A DNA stretch of 64,000 bases from Arthrobacter humicola (lineage in GTDB: Bacteria > Actinomycetota > Actinomycetes > Actinomycetales > Micrococcaceae), in the NCBI RefSeq assembly GCF_022803015.1, contig NZ_JAFKON010000002.1, positions 1 through 64,000 of the forward strand, written 5' to 3'. Numbering within the stretch: position 1 is the stretch's first letter; each line of letters opens with the position of its first letter. The notes below the pieces were generated by a model. That model was not told where the DNA came from and searched no databases. It worked only from the letters and a program-made list of their open reading frames with translations. This document shows, in pieces, positions 63,486-64,000 of this stretch. The translations under genes and the position numbers were made by a program.

Positions 63486-64000
63486 TTAGAAGAAGCCGAG
63501 CTTGTTCTCTGAGTGACTGACCAGCAGGTTCTTGGTCTGCTGGTAGTGGTCCAGCATCATGGCGTGGTTCTCGCGGCCGATGCCGGAGGACTTGTACCCG
63601 CCGAACGCGGCACCGGCGGGGTAGGCGTGGTAGTTGTTGACCCACACTCGGCCGGCCTGGATCTCACGGCCGGCGCGGTAGGCGACGTTTCCGTTGCGGG
63701 ACCAGACGCCGGCGCCGAGGCCGTAGAGCGTGTCGTTGGCGATACTGATGGCGTCGTTGTAGTTGCTGAACCGCGCCACCGACACGACAGGACCGAAGAT
63801 TTCCTCCTGGAAAATCCGCATCTTGTTGTTGCCCTCGAAGATGGTCGGCTGGACGTAGAAGCCACCGGCCAGGTCTCCGTCGAGCTGTGCCTGGTTCCCG
63901 CCGGCGAGGATCCTGGCGCCCTCCTGGAGCCCGATGTCGATGTAGGAGAGGATCTTCTCCATCTGGCCTACAGACGCCTGGGCACCGATCTGGGTGGTGG
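63486..64000 (-). CDS. Aldehyde dehydrogenase, C-terminal part (cut by window edge)
   Basis: Only the last ~171 residues of this NAD(P)-dependent aldehyde dehydrogenase are in the window. The [13 protein letters not shown] segment, the [13 protein letters not shown] motif and the C-terminal [14 protein letters not shown] and GFF end are clear. The catalytic cysteine lies in the missing part. The gene reads leftward to the right side of adk. With adhP and acs it would complete alcohol to acetate, and the ExaC/AldA type is likely. Confidence 0.9.
   Translation of the reverse strand, partial: TTQIGAQASVGQMEKILSYIDIGLQEGARILAGGNQAQLDGDLAGGFYVQPTIFEGNNKMRIFQEEIFGPVVSVARFSNYNDAISIANDTLYGLGAGVWSRNGNVAYRAGREIQAGRVWVNNYHAYPAGAAFGGYKSSGIGRENHAMMLDHYQQTKNLLVSHSENKLGFF

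Overview
The window reads as chromosomal DNA of a high-GC actinobacterium of the Micrococcaceae, most likely Arthrobacter or Pseudarthrobacter. The support is the strong G/C bias at third codon positions, frequent GTG starts with purine-rich Shine-Dalgarno sequences, many 4-base ATGA/GTGA gene overlaps, an IdeR/DtxR-type iron box, and a DUF222-HNH endonuclease of the kind that is multicopy in these genera. No rRNA, tRNA, CRISPR array, insertion sequence or prophage was seen. The aldehyde dehydrogenase gene at the right edge is cut by the window.

Layout from left to right. Positions 222-999 hold three cysteine-poor ribosomal proteins (L28, L33, S14), probably a zinc-sparing set. Positions 1504-4269 hold a flavin electron-transfer module: a haem/FAD membrane reductase, an exported FMN-binding protein and ApbE. 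Positions 4279-6857 hold two related SGNH hydrolases around a MarR regulator and a YciI protein. Positions 7295-12649 are an iron-siderophore uptake operon (binding protein, two permeases, ATPase, siderophore reductase) behind an IdeR-like box. Positions 13661-19745 encode JetA, JetB and JetC (MksF, MksE, MksB), the SMC-like core of a Wadjet/MksBEF system, with no jetD in the window. Positions 19910-28378 are a mixed set: PepSY protein, acyl-CoA dehydrogenase, membrane proteins, YchJ, aldo/keto reductase, NmrA-like protein and a molybdopterin oxidoreductase.

Positions 28402-37136 look like a tetrose (erythritol/erythrulose-type) catabolic locus. It has a sugar-phosphate isomerase, an SDR dehydrogenase, an MHS-family transporter, a split transketolase and a GntR regulator, with repeated ACAGT-type operator words in both control regions. 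Its DhaKL-type kinase is broken by a large internal deletion. The following RpiB-type isomerase reads without a stop into a ctaG-like cytochrome oxidase assembly gene.

The right third holds a DUF4389 membrane protein, a zinc alcohol dehydrogenase with a STAS-like partner, an amidohydrolase, an exported serine hydrolase, a DUF222-HNH gene with a truncated copy in front of it, a HipBA-type toxin-antitoxin pair behind a 15-bp repeat array, and a YcnI copper-related pair. Then come an asparagine-to-fumarate operon (GntR, asparaginase, aspartase, permease) and a GNAT-AAA+ fusion protein. Last is an ethanol/acetate module: GAF regulator, AdhP, acetyl-CoA synthetase, a short adenylate kinase and an aldehyde dehydrogenase. 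In this module alcohol would go to aldehyde, acetate and acetyl-CoA, and the kinase could recycle the AMP released by Acs.
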